From contig OX345649.1 of assembly GCA_947044365.1 (NCBI GenBank), positions 479,001 through 543,000 on the forward strand: a DNA stretch of 64,000 nucleotides, written 5' to 3'. A program made the position numbers and the translations under genes. Shown piece after piece: positions 28,483 to 38,581 of this stretch (within the stretch, counting starts at the first letter, position 1; every line of letters starts with the position of its first letter). This DNA is from Petrosia ficiformis (taxonomy: Eukaryota; Porifera; Demospongiae; Haplosclerida; Petrosiidae). The notes beneath the pieces are model-generated. The model did no database searches and was not told where the DNA came from. It saw only the letters and a program-made list of their open reading frames with translations.

Positions 28483-30295
28483 TGTATGTATGTGTATATG
28501 TATGTATGTGTGAAGAATACATTAGATACAGACAGGACATAATTAGATGAAAACTGAAAAGTCCAAATGAAAGTTGAGATTAACAGCTTACATGTTTACA
28601 AAATAAACCAAGTAGAAGTAATGACTACATTTTATTGTTAAATAAACAATAACAAATTAACGTACAAACAGCTAGTGACGAATAATAATATATTATCTAT
28701 TTATAGATTAAAACTATGATAACATACTGATGTGAACTAAAACTAAAATATTTATTAAATTAATTATCCACTGCAGTAATAACACAATGTATTATTATAT
28801 GATATATAACTTAATCAACATATTACAATTGCTCATCTATATTATGTATTTATATACATAAATAGTATCAATATATGGTATGATTGATGTATATTAGACT
28901 AACACATTCACTGTTTGGCATGGTTCATCATCAACAAATTAAACTAACCACTTCCACATAACAATCTGTATAGCTTCTTTGTGTTTCACTTTTACTCTAT
29001 CATGTACGTAGGGGTGTTATATGGAAGTGATTTTGATAAGGTACCATATCCAAATCTTGCTGTGCTTTTTCGGTTTTGACATCCTTTCATGTATAATATA
29101 TTACACTCAGACATTCACTGTATATATATACTGTAGATGAGTAGATATGTTCACTATACATACATTATAAACACAAACTGAAGTACTTAGCTACACTTAT
29201 GTATATATTACATGTATAGTTTATATGTATATAGTTGTATTGTACTAAAAATAACTGTATATACAAATAACTAACTAACTGTGATAATTACAGTTAAGTA
29301 TGTATTGTTGTAGTATTTATTATGAACTGTGTTCATAACAGTACTTCTAAATATTCAAAAACAATATGTTATGCTCCACTCCATTAAATCTATACAATAT
29401 AATATTATACATGTACATATATATATGTACTATATACCATATACATGTACATATATGTATGTATATGTACTATATGCATGTACATACATGTATATGTATA
29501 TGTACAATATACTTATACATGTACATATTATGTATATGTACAAATACATTATACATGTACATATGAATATGTAGTATACACTATATACATCTACTATAAG
29601 TATATATACATATATGTACATACATGTATATGTACTATACATGGATTTCATGTACATATACGTAACTATGGAGATCAAACACTAATTTTCTGCTAATTAG
29701 TTAAACTAATTATTCACTCATGTTTGAAAAAATTGTTTGTAAATGGAAATACTACAACTCTAAATCAAACCATTTAAAGGTCATAAATAGATATAAAGAA
29801 TGATGACAAAGACACTTATAGGGTATAAATCCAACTTAATTCATTTTAGTGGAAAAGACAAAAGGTTCAAGTGATTTTAAATACTCAATATTACTAGCAA
29901 AAAACCATATCAAAAAAATGTGATACTCAACACTAAATAGTACATATTAAACTATGAATAACATTTATAGCTCCTGGGCCTGAAGGACCTCGCCATCAGA
30001 CTGTAATCATATCTACTTAACAAATTCCTTACACATATGTATGTAAATTTATATCACAGATTCAATGTTGTGAACAGCTTTGGTGTAATGGGAGACTTTA
30101 AAGTTAGTAAAACAAACAGTCAAAACACAATGGAGTTTGGTTCAGCAGACTAAACATAATTATGTATATAATTATAATAAATAAATAAAAACAAAAAATT
30201 ACAATAATTATTAATTAATACAATAATATTTGAAGTCTTACCACATTTGATAATCTCCTGATTACTGCTTCTACCCATTCTGCTGCGTTTGACAT
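5209..30295 (-). CDS. NF1: Neurofibromin (NF1), Ras GTPase-activating protein, complete gene, about 45 exons
   Basis: The product is a large RasGAP that stimulates GTP hydrolysis by Ras in the cytosol and at membranes. The start is the ATG at 30295. Exon 1 (30295-30242) reads [18 protein letters not shown], parallel to the known vertebrate N-terminus with its VEWVQAV motif. Exon 2 is 27852-27712. Further exons follow at about 27651, 27413, 27172, 26934, 26163, 25990, 24821, 24622, 24293, 23437 and 23094, and at 22544-20748 (599 codons). The GRD lies at about 20599-16645, Sec14-PH at about 16587-14954, and the C-terminal HEAT region at about 14711-5209, with TGA at 5211-5209. Splice phases agree wherever checked, except for a one-base deficit in the exon at 17700-17390. 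The C-terminus ends DDVITIL and is shorter and more acidic than in vertebrates. No counterpart was found for most of the vertebrate C-terminal disordered and nuclear-localisation segment. Length is estimated at about 2,500-2,650 residues against about 2,800 in human. Identity is firm; individual exon edges are less so. Confidence 0.93.
5581..6060. mobile_element. MITE-like repeat, family A, copy 2, with internal tandem amplification
   Basis: The element begins 'agtcagttcacattcac' and ends 'gtgaatgtgaacagacttt', which are near-perfect inverse complements. It holds the family A body. Inside, from about 5602 to 6005, a 68-bp unit starting 'ataacttatatgtactatag' is repeated about six times. Two variants alternate (…cccaata / …ctcaata, with atgttaatac / gtgtaatac), giving a 136-bp dimer periodicity. 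The other family A copies carry a single unit. Confidence 0.75.
6174..6740. mobile_element. Inverted-repeat (foldback) element, family B
   Basis: The left end 'gccggcgtaagcg…ttgggaccccc' and the inverse complement of the right end 'ggggtccctatttaaccctgacaccggta' align over about 45 bases, with further subterminal inverted motifs ('ggggatcccaatttctctaggg' and 'ccctatttctctagggattt'). A segment of about 50 bases starting 'acttcttgttataaaacata' is directly duplicated at about 6470 and 6523. No open frame is supported. The piece is richer in GC than its surroundings, and it lies in the NF1 intron between the 7474-7260 and 5540-5366 exons. It is probably a non-autonomous DNA element. Confidence 0.55.
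7475..7735. repeat. Degenerate GATA/GGAT/TAGA simple sequence
   Basis: Loose runs of gatagatagatg and atggatggat variants lie in an NF1 intron. No coding signal. Confidence 0.7.
8137..8794. repeat. (ATGT)n array with regular ATGTGTGT variants
   Basis: About 650 bp of ATGT units with interspersed GTGT and a few GCAT variants. Because the unit is four bases, all frames on both strands stay open and give artefactual MYVC / THTYI peptides. The array runs directly into the zinc-finger fragment at 8795. Confidence 0.95.
8795..9152 (+). mobile_element. Retrotransposon-like 3' fragment encoding tandem zinc fingers, copy 1
   Basis: This 358-bp non-repetitive island sits inside the ATGT array. It has one open frame ending in TAA at 9100-9102. 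The frame has an acidic/basic helical stretch ([17 protein letters not shown]), then a CX4CX12HX4H finger (WRCEASGC…LVNHKRQRH) and a second C2HC-type finger ([20 protein letters not shown], then C), ending CQKK. Paired fingers of this kind, with an 'AGLVNH.RQRH' and 'CP.CG..F..QGL..H.RFC' pattern, are familiar to me at the C-terminus of non-LTR retrotransposon proteins in invertebrates; that link is inference. About 50 bases of tail ('aattgtttaataccgaagcc…') then lead back into ATGT repeats. There is no start codon outside the microsatellite, so it is a truncated piece. It lies antisense in an NF1 intron. Confidence 0.6.
9153..9444. repeat. (ATGT)n array between the two zinc-finger fragments
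   Basis: ATGT units with GTGT variants, 292 bp, joining copy 1 and copy 2 of the fragment. Together with one fragment it makes a 650-bp tandem unit. Confidence 0.95.
9445..9802 (+). mobile_element. Retrotransposon-like 3' fragment encoding tandem zinc fingers, copy 2
   Basis: I saw no difference from the 8795-9152 copy over the full 358 bases when the two were read side by side. The offset is exactly 650 bases. It has the same two zinc fingers, stop codon and tail, and is followed again by ATGT repeats (9803-9980). The identity points to very recent tandem duplication by unequal exchange or slippage, or to an assembly artefact. Confidence 0.6.
9803..9980. repeat. (ATGT)n array, right flank
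   Basis: ATGT units ending right at the donor site of the NF1 exon 10067-9983, whose intron therefore begins with gtacatacatacatac on the minus strand. Confidence 0.9.
10378..10680. repeat. Simple sequence: CCTT/CATCC tract and (GATA)n/(GACA)n
   Basis: A pyrimidine-rich CATCC/CCTTC tract lies at about 10378-10485, and a GATA/GACA compound array at about 10581-10680. Both are in NF1 introns flanking the 10578-10489 exon. Confidence 0.85.
11041..11338. repeat. Palindromic ACATGTAC tract running into an (ACAT)n array
   Basis: About 11041-11210 is built of ACATGTACATGTATAT variants, which are self-complementary. About 11211-11338 is a plain ACAT array. It is intronic in NF1. Confidence 0.9.
11745..11844. 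repeat. (ATCT)n/(ATCC)n array
   Basis: CATCTATC then CATCCATCC units in the NF1 intron next to the 12124-11845 exon. Read on the minus strand it follows the donor directly. Confidence 0.9.
12168..12298. repeat. (ATCC)n array
   Basis: CATCCATCC with CATTCATC interruptions, between NF1 exons at about 12303 and 12124. Confidence 0.9.
14060..14300. repeat. Degenerate minisatellite of 'cacaatagtcacatgataat' units
   Basis: About ten loosely conserved units of 15-25 bases, all variants of caca-ATAGTCACATGATAATCAC. It is intronic in NF1. Confidence 0.75.
14716..14942. repeat. Compound ATGT / GT / GCGT microsatellite
   Basis: The order is ATGT units, a long GT run (about 14784-14862), GCGT units and again ATGT. 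It fills the NF1 intron between the 15091-14954 and 14711-14530 exons almost completely. Confidence 0.95.
14954..16587 (-). CDS. NF1: NF1 Sec14-homology and PH-like module exons
   Basis: These exons follow the GRD. About 16587-16484 ([19 protein letters not shown]), about 16432-16323 ([12 protein letters not shown]), about 16241-16055 ([16 protein letters not shown] and [10 protein letters not shown]), about 15983-15833 ([20 protein letters not shown]), about 15628-15514 ([17 protein letters not shown]), about 15442-15273 ([20 protein letters not shown] and HISEIREV) and about 15091-14954 ([13 protein letters not shown]). They parallel the vertebrate segments SKAGNPIFYY, YEIVVDLTHT, VSAVYIYNCN and ASEIEEICL. 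In vertebrates this bipartite Sec14-PH module binds glycerophospholipids; lipid binding here is inferred from family membership. Confidence 0.9.
15117..15272. repeat. (ACAT)n/(ACAC)n array in NF1 intron
   Basis: ACAT and ACACAC units between the NF1 exons at 15442-15273 and 15091-14954. Confidence 0.9.
15640..15832. repeat. (AC)n-rich minisatellite, about 60-bp period
   Basis: The block 'acatataaacacacgtacac' plus 'acagacacacagacacatac' repeats about three times with AC-rich variation. It is intronic in NF1. Confidence 0.85.
15985..16038. repeat. (GATA)n array
   Basis: About thirteen GATA units in the NF1 Sec14-region intron. Confidence 0.95.
16645..20599 (-). CDS. NF1: NF1 GAP-related domain (GRD) exons
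   Basis: These exons encode the RasGAP catalytic domain. In order: 20599-20462 ([18 protein letters not shown]), about 20222-20112 ([14 protein letters not shown] and LFLK), about 19758-19583 ([10 protein letters not shown] and [19 protein letters not shown]), about 19341-19282 ([16 protein letters not shown]), about 19222-19083 and about 19017-18933 ([17 protein letters not shown]). Next is 17700-17390 with TLFRGNT, whose arginine aligns with the catalytic arginine finger (human R1276), then [10 protein letters not shown] and [11 protein letters not shown]. Then about 17290-17207 (FLRFINPAI, the RasGAP signature with the stabilising arginine), about 17152-16970 and about 16790-16645 ([12 protein letters not shown]). 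All key residues for Ras-GTP hydrolysis are present. The 17700-17390 exon has an apparent one-base deletion (see findings). Confidence 0.9.
17716..18926. repeat. 1.2-kb (ACAT)n array with higher-order structure, in an NF1 GRD intron
   Basis: ACAT units are punctuated at intervals by the interruptions 'acacaagtatgtacatgcat', 'acacaagtatgtacatacat', 'acagtacat', 'acaagtacat' and 'catgtacaaatac', in a recurring order. This indicates duplication of blocks of some hundreds of bases. It fills the intron between the GRD exons 19017-18933 and 17700-17390. All long frames across it are artefacts. Confidence 0.95.
20223..20458. repeat. GGAT/GATA compound array in the NF1 GRD
   Basis: Mixed gatggatggatg and gatagatagata units between the NF1 exons at 20599-20462 and about 20222-20112. 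Confidence 0.9.
20748..22544 (-). CDS. NF1: NF1 large central exon, 599 codons
   Basis: This is by far the longest exon of the window. It runs from 'ttttttgcag|TCGGTT' to 'CAAGCT|gtgagt' and is 1,797 nt, phase 0 at both ends. It covers what vertebrate NF1 encodes in several exons upstream of the GRD. Matching landmarks include a [16 protein letters not shown] segment (vertebrate LWNPDAPVETFWEISSQ), [37 protein letters not shown], the [16 protein letters not shown] block and [20 protein letters not shown] serine-rich stretch between [12 protein letters not shown] and the next conserved block (about residues 360-460 of the exon) is poorly conserved and probably a flexible linker. It could hold phosphorylation sites. 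Confidence 0.93.
22570..22995. repeat. AT-rich tandem repeat, about 125-bp unit
   Basis: The unit contains 'cactcatgaatattaattag' and 'acaattactatagatattaa'. It occurs about twice in full, at about 22669-22793 and 22795-22917, with partial copies either side. It is intronic in NF1 upstream of the 599-codon exon. Confidence 0.8.
23496..23660. repeat. Duplicated telomere-like segment
   Basis: A 70-80-bp unit containing 'catgaa(a)atcattatgtggtt' and a G-rich stretch 'agggttaggggtaggttagg' occurs twice in tandem. TTAGGG-like motifs are present but imperfect. It is intronic in NF1. Confidence 0.7.
23813..24078 (+). mobile_element. MITE-like dispersed repeat, family A, copy 3
   Basis: It begins 'gtctgttcacattcac' and ends 'gtgaacgtgaatgagcttta', near inverse complements. 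The body matches the copy at 1-222 over about 200 bases, including 'gaatgggaaggataattata'. It lies in the NF1 intron next to the 24293-24119 exon and has no open frame. Confidence 0.7.
24324..24550. repeat. (ATGT)n array in NF1 intron
   Basis: ATGT units with ATAT and GTGT variants between the NF1 exons at about 24622-24557 and 24293-24119. Confidence 0.95.
24835..25375. repeat. (ACAT)n array followed by (AC)n
   Basis: ACAT units with 'catagttacat' interruptions fill about 24835-25110. A pure AC run of about 72 bases sits at about 25298-25370. All of it is NF1 intron. Confidence 0.95.
26165..26740. repeat. Palindrome-rich minisatellite, about 110-bp unit
   Basis: Roughly five units each contain 'acatgtctctgtgtgatac' followed by 'aatata' runs and 'tatgtacatgtacacatac'. 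The ACATGTACATGT core is self-complementary in every unit. It is intronic in NF1. Confidence 0.85.
27178..27312. repeat. (GATA)n then GGAT/GGAA compound array
   Basis: A GATA array of about 12 units is followed by GGATGAATGGATGGAAGG variants. NF1 intron. Confidence 0.9.
27855..28145. repeat. Purine-rich minisatellite ('gaggatgaggatgagaatgag')
   Basis: Degenerate repeats of gacatgaggatgaggat and aagtaggatgagaata form a purine strand about 290 bases long at the 3' side of NF1 intron 1 on the minus strand, just upstream of the exon 2 acceptor. On the transcribed RNA it is a long polypyrimidine tract next to the acceptor. Confidence 0.8.
28335..28512. repeat. (ATGT)n array in NF1 intron 1
   Basis: ATGT units broken by 'atatacaacatatg' and 'ttattgtatgtaatatg'. 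Intronic. Confidence 0.95.
28513..30241. other. NF1 intron 1, 5' part, no gene seen
   Basis: AT-rich. It holds a palindromic ACATGTAC tract at about 29400-29665. There are no frames with codon-like composition on either strand. Confidence 0.6.
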
Positions 30296-31594
30296 CTTGC
30301 TTTAGACAGTACAATCCTTAAACTTCGTACATCAACTGTCCAATCAAATTTGTATGTATAATTTTTACAAGTATAAACACTCACTCTTTACTGACAAAGT
30401 ACTGATAATATTTAATCAAATCTGCAAACTATTCGTTGAGTTCAAAGACTGAAAAACAGATAAATAAGTGGAGAAAAATCAAAATCCATGTGTTGACATA
30501 GTGGCCATACCCGCAACTAACTATTTCCTATGTTAAAATTTTGTTAATTATAATAAAATAATATAATTATTTTCTGTCACACCCACATTTGAGAAGTTTT
30601 GACCAATTTACAGTTTTCAGGTTATCATATTATTGTAATCACACATTAGAGATCTATACGGAAATATGGCCACGTATTAGCTGGTATAAAACTATTCTGA
30701 GATATCGAAACATTCTCGAATCTCACTCTTAGAAATCAAATCTTACGTATAATGAAACATATTGCTATCTGTGATCAGAGGAATGTTACTAATTGTGGTG
30801 ATAGGGTCAAAAGTATGCACGTGTGATTTGCACATGGAAAAGTTTTAGCCTAGCCACGTCTATTTTTGAAGCAAATAGTAAATGCGTATACGCTGCACTG
30901 TACTGAATAATTATGTGGTTAAGGCTAGAATCAATGGTGAAAACGTAGTGCAGACGATGCCAGGAGCATGACCCTACCTGTTCCTATGCTCTTGCATGCT
31001 ATAGATCTAGTCAGCTAGTATCTTCACTATCTTGAAAAATATGCTACTTGGACCAGACGTTGGGCCAGACACTCAAACTTCTGGTGACCCAGCTGTGAGA
31101 CTACTGAAATGCCCTTTTCAGACATTTGAATTATAGAATCACATGGGTGTATATATAGTGATCATGATGAATGTGATTAATTATCATCAATAACATTTAC
31201 TCAGTCATTGTAAATTGTAATAATATTTATTTTAATTAAATCTCCTAACAAGACTAGCAACTATAATATCAAAACTGAGTGATATGAAAGGACATCATGT
31301 GGAAATGGGTATTGCCCACTCTAATGCAGTGAAGTGATTGCCATGGCAATTCAACAAGAGTACTTCACTTGGGATCAAGTGTAAAGAATGGCATCTCCAG
31401 TTGGGATGACAAATGATAGATTGAAAACCATATTGACAAAGACTAGGCCCCAGGGTCAAGGACACACCCTCAAAAAATATTCAAGTGACTCTCTTTCTTG
31501 CTCCTTCCCTTAATTCCCTCATAAAAAGCTCCTCCCACCTCCCAACAAAATAGATAGAAATTAATAATGAGGTGTCATCTTTTGGATATATGGT
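30296..31594. other. Spacer between NF1 start and H3 3' end; holds the NF1 promoter by position
   Basis: The NF1 transcript start must lie here or in an upstream untranslated exon. A CCAAT motif on the plus strand ('gtccaatcaaa', about 30339) and AT-rich stretches are seen, but no clear TATA box. The rest shows nothing I can identify. Confidence 0.35.
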
Positions 31595-31610
31595 GGCTCT
31601 GAAAAGAGCC
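31595..31610 (-). terminator. Histone mRNA 3' stem-loop
   Basis: On the minus strand it reads GGCTCTTTTCAGAGCC, the canonical replication-dependent histone stem-loop with a six-base stem and TTTC loop, 37 bases after the H3 stop codon. Downstream (about 31571-31587) is 'atccaaaagatgacacc', a plausible purine-rich histone downstream element for U7 snRNA pairing. Such mRNAs end just after the stem-loop and have no polyA tail. Confidence 0.95.
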
Positions 31611-31647
31611 GGTTGAAAAAAAGTAAATAAATAAGTTCAGATAATAT

Positions 31648-33034
<1,387 letters not shown>

Positions 33035-36000
33035 ATGTCTTCCACAATGGAGAATGAAAGTGAGAGCGAGAGCAATCCAGATGATCTAGTTTATATAAAA
33101 ACGGTTTGTCTTGAAAACTATTTTACCATACTGAACAGTATAACAATAATTTTTTACAAATTATAACCCTATTCTTTTTATCAAAAGGAGGATAGCATTT
33201 GCCTTTCTTCATCTGTCCACAATACTAAATGCAAGTCATACCTTGCTTTTAGAATGGGTTCAAACATCTGCTGTGCTCATCCTGAACCATGTCATGACAA
33301 GGTTAGCAAAGTTGATGTTAGTACACTAAAAAATTTTAATGACGAATAGTCATAATTTGTTAATCTCATCATTGGATTGGTTGCAAAAGAAATGTTGCAA
33401 GAATGTTTTTATATCGTTGGTTAAAAAAGAAATGTCGCAAGAATGTTTTTGGTTACAAAAGATCTGCACTTGTGTCTGGAAAGGAAATTTAATTAAATTC
33501 TATATATTATATATAACAGAGGGAAAGCTGACCTTTTGAAATATATATATATAAGATAGTTAGTTTGACAGCCCATGCAGTTTTCTTGCCATTTAGCTGA
33601 CTTGGTTGTCTATAACTTGTAAGAATGATTGTACGAAGTAATGATATTATTGTCATTTTTGTCTTTAGCAACCAAACAATATTAAATTGTTTGCTTTCAA
33701 GATCGAAGAAGCCATTTCTGTTCATGCCATTCATGGATGGAAGAAGAATGAGGTATGGAGTGAACCATTGTGAATGTAAAAAAAATTTTTAAAATGGCAA
33801 AAAATGTATCATAATTAGCATTACTAATAAGTGAACTGTGACAGTTACTAATTATCAAATATGCATTATAAATATAACATCATGAATATGATGTCAATTC
33901 ACTAATTAGTGATGATCATGTGACTAGCTGAAAATAATGCATCATAAATATAGTATCATGAATATGTTGTCAGTTCACTAATTAGTGATTATCACATATA
34001 ATGTATCATATATGAATAGCTGAGATTATATGCATCAGCAGAAAATTATTATAATATATTATATTACTTTCATAATTATACTATTATCATTATAACCTTC
34101 ACTATATGATTCTTCTCACATGTCTATCTGTAACCTAACAACCTATAAATTTCCTTGACATATCATCATGACCTTGTTTACACACTTTTTGGGTTTTGAC
34201 ATCTCTACGTCTTTGATCATTTTCATTGAAAAAGGTTTTATTATTTATAATCATTAATTGATTGAGGCTTCTCAAATTTCTTACTATGTCACATAATTAT
34301 AATTTACTCAGTCACCTCAGTAGCATAGCCATTATATAAGGAATGGTCCTGCAGGCATAAAAACAATTATAGTTTTCAATGCCAGTTTACAAATATTGAT
34401 CTAATCAGAGCCATATCTGGTACACATTATAAAGACACAAAACAGCTCAATTGTGTAATTGTGATTATAAAGTTTTGCACTTTTGGTGTATCAATTTCAT
34501 TGATCGTATTACGATGAATACTGTTTACTACACACACATACACAGAAGCAAGGTGGACGTAGGACTCTGCTTTATGGTCAAGCTGTTATGCTATCTGCTA
34601 TTGGAGGGAGGGTACATATGTACATGTATAATTATTTATTATATTCACTTAATGATTGCTTATTGAACTAGATACTCCGTTGTCTTACATATGATGCGTA
34701 TGCTGGACATACTGTTTCTGATAAAGACAAACATATGAACTATCAAATAGGATTCCTTCCTTTTGATAAGAAAGGTATTGTATATATCTCACAATACAGT
34801 TGTAATGATCGATAGATGATTGGGAATGAATTCTAGGATACATTCTCCATAATCACAGTTCTAGTGACATTCATTATTAACTAAAATGTAGATATCAATA
34901 TATAGGTTCCTTTGTACATGTGTTTATTACAAGATAGATATGTTTAATTCTTGTTTTCCAGTGACAATTGATGCTTACTGCTGGTTTACTGTTCACCCAG
35001 CCACAAAGAGACGTTCTGATGGAGAAAAGGCATGCTGCTAGATAAATGAAATATTCTATATTTAAATTCATGTACATATATTTGCAGGTACAAGCTGGAG
35101 ATGAGCTTTATTTTGTGAATGTAGGAACTAAACGATACTTGGTATGTAAACTAATGCAGTCACTTAATTAATCAAAACTGGAATACACTGAAAATATTCT
35201 CAATGTCTCCATTGAAATAATCATTCCCATTTTCCATCTCATGAATGCATACACATACAATCTTCTAGTGTGCAGAATGTAATAGTAACCATAACACTTT
35301 ATATTAGCTATGATAAGAGCTTAACTAAATTGATAATTAGAAAACTAATAATGTTGTGAACTATGATCATATCAACATTGGAGTTGTAAGAGTATCTTTT
35401 ATTGTTCACGTTGGATATTAATATACCAGTATGTCTACCTACCTATTCAATATAAATAATGTACCATTCAATTTTGATTCTTTACTCTCATTGAAACCAT
35501 AATGACATCACCACAATGTTGGGATAATAATGTCAGCATATTATTAGTACAATTGTGAAAGTTCTAGAAAAACTATCAATATCTAAAAAACACTCTAGTC
35601 CAATGAAGGTAAAAACACTGCTTTGATGAAGGGTAGAGTATCTACATTTAGTTGAAATGTTGATGGATAAACCTAACTTTCATGTGTGGTACACAAGAAT
35701 GAACAAATTAAATGATAATAATTTTTTTTCTTTTTTCTAGTCTGTGTTCATCAATCCTGATGATGAAACTGTCAAACTTCAGTCTAGAGAGGTACATACA
35801 CATATTATATTTAGTATTGAGTTATATGTTAATACTTTACTGAAACTATTAAGGATGATGATGATAAATTAGATCCTGCTGTTGCTTCATTCAGTCCGTG
35901 GTCATGGAAAATTAATATCATTACATCTGCTGATTACAAGGAACACTTTTCAGGTAATAAATGAATTGTAATCACAAATATTATTATAATTGTATTTATA

Positions 36001-38581
36001 TTTGTATATAATATGGCATATCATACACTCAGTTGAATAATATATTTTTAATGATGCAGGGTATTTAAATGGAGGTGACTTCATTCAACTGAAATTGCTA
36101 CATGGAAAAGAGGAGTTTGTTTCTGTGCCTCTCCCAAAAAGAAACAATGATCCTTTAAGCACATATCAGAGAAGGATGTAAGTAGAATCTAACTGTAGCT
36201 ATATATTATATTGATATTATAATACTGTACTTTAAAACTAGTAAAGTATGTCTTGAAGAGAAAGCTGTTCGTCTTGAACTGCGATCACTATGGATGATTG
36301 ATCTCTTTACCATCAATTACGGTGAAGGATTTGTAAGATGGGGTCAACCATTTCGACTTACCCATATGTCATCTGATAAATTTCTGGCTATTGGAGAGAG
36401 AGGAGATGTCACTTTAGTAGATTCTCATGAAGCAGACAATAAGCAAACTGCTTTTGCTTTTGTGAAGAAATCAGTAAGTTATAACATAATGGTTATTTTA
36501 AGAACTGTGATTACTTCAGTTGCACCATTGCACGCTTTTGTGGATAATGTTTTAAATCATTCCAATGTATTACCAGAAAGATGAGGATAATTAAATTGTC
36601 CTTTGGTTATATAATAATATCCCTAGTCAAATATACATATGAAATTACACCCTACTATATATCTCCTACCACATTAAGAGATGTATAATTATGTTATTTT
36701 GAAATAGCTGACTGTTTAGCAACTGAGACAACCACTTAAATTAGCCAAATTATTTATACAGTGCACAAAAAGGGAAAGCATATAATTGTTGTTAAGAAAG
36801 GTCAACATTGCACAAAATTTAGCACTAGAATACCCATATATAGACAACCAAAATGGTTAAACATAGCTCATGACTACGTAAATTTCATTATTTAGTTCAC
36901 AAGCATTGTATGTTTAAAAATTAATTTATATGACAAAAGTTGACAGATGTATATGCTCTTGCACAATTATTTATGTGAGCTTTTCGATTCTTTAGAAGCC
37001 ACGAGACTGTTCTTATATTGAACCAGAGATGGGAAAACCAATGATAAAGTTTGAAGAATCAGAAGTTCTTCTTTATCATATCAACTCCAATAAATGGGTT
37101 GGACAAGAAATTGTAGAGCGGTCTTTGAAACGTCGTCCAGGTGTCCTCCATTCAAGTACTATTGCACTGAGTCTGCATGACCAGCCGCCTGAAAATACAA
37201 CATTCACCTTGGCACTTAACTACAGTATAGCCTTGAGTTCCAAACTTTGTAGTGAAATAGAAACATGTATGAAGGGCCTTGCTGCAGCCATGGGGTTAGT
37301 TGGCATGTGTTAGTCATGTGGATATCATGTGATAAACAATTTCTATAGGAGAGATGAAGAAATGAAAGAAGTAAAAGAAGTTGTTATGGAGAAGAGTCTT
37401 TCCAAGTTTAACGAGTTGACAGTGTATCTTAGACCTCCTAACAAAGCAGTATTGGGTTTGTAAACTTTGTAGAATAGATATGTTATGTAACATTTAGATA
37501 TTGGTGAACTATTAAAATTAGCATGCAGATTAATATAATAATTGAGTTGTACGCCAACTGTTTACCCTTTCACCCTTCACCTCCCACCTTGTAATGCACT
37601 CTCTCTTTTTCTGTCTCTCTGTCTCCCTGTCTCTTTCTCCCTAGAAATGCATGCTTATCAAAGTGAAATCATGAAACTAAAGAACAGACAAACACGTTTA
37701 CATTATCATGGAACAGTCAAGATGACCTTTGCACTTTTGCAAAGATCAGCTACTCACTACTCCATGTATCCAACACCAAGTGGATTAGAGATACAAATTT
37801 CCCTCTGTAATATATTAGGTAATATATGTCTCATAACTCATTTTGAAATCCAGTTTATTTCAACCTCTCTTTGTAGCTGCTATGGTGAAAGAAAATCAAC
37901 TCGCCTGTAAAGAATTTGCTTCAGAGAAGTGTCTTGATACTGTAGTCAAACTTCTCAATATGTCTCATTTAACACATGGTAGGTATTACTATTGATGCAC
38001 TATTGGTAATTGGTATCGACCAAAGATCATTCATGTTCAACTCAACCTCATTAAAATGTTCAAGGCTTTAGTTTAGAAGGACCAACAGTCCTTTTACCAT
38101 GCACCATACTCATCACATCCTAATTTTGAGGTCATCATGAACAGACATTATTATTGACTATTAATTATAATTGCATTGATTTTCGTGAATAATGTAACAG
38201 TTATTGATTAAGTGTACTAGTAATGTCATCTATGATCATAAGAACAATACATAATTCGGAGTTTGATTCTTTATAATGCAGCTATGTTAGATGTGGTTCA
38301 TTGTTTGTTGGAAGAGAGTCCTGAGGTGCTTTGTGCACTCACTGAAAATCACATCAGTGAATTTGTGAAACTATTACATGCAAATGGTCGTGATCATAAG
38401 GTAAGGTGTGCACAATCGATACATGTCCATTGAATATACTTATGTAGGTAATGAGACTATTAGGCACTTTGTGTGTGTGTCAAGGTGTTGCCATAAGAGA
38501 TAAACAACAACAAATATGTCGCCATTTAATGAAGTCACGTGACTTGTTGTTACATACTTCACTTCATTTTAAAATTTATAG
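33035..38581 (+). CDS. RYR: RyR N-terminal beta-trefoil/MIR and RIH exons
   Basis: Exons 33035-33103, 33188-33301, 33669-33752, about 34546-34611 ([14 protein letters not shown], matching the family's HRTLLYGHAILLRH), 34672-34774, 34962-35029 (ends in a GC donor, AAG|gcatgc), 35088-35141, about 35741-35791, 35853-35954, 36060-36178, about 36244-36472 ([20 protein letters not shown], the MIR signature), about 36995-37294, 37350-37455, about 37645-37819, 37877-37979, about 38281-38400 and about 38448-38581 ([16 protein letters not shown], matching CSLCVCNGVAVRSNQ). In mammals this part forms the cytoplasmic vestibule ring where many disease mutations fall. Confidence 0.88.
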
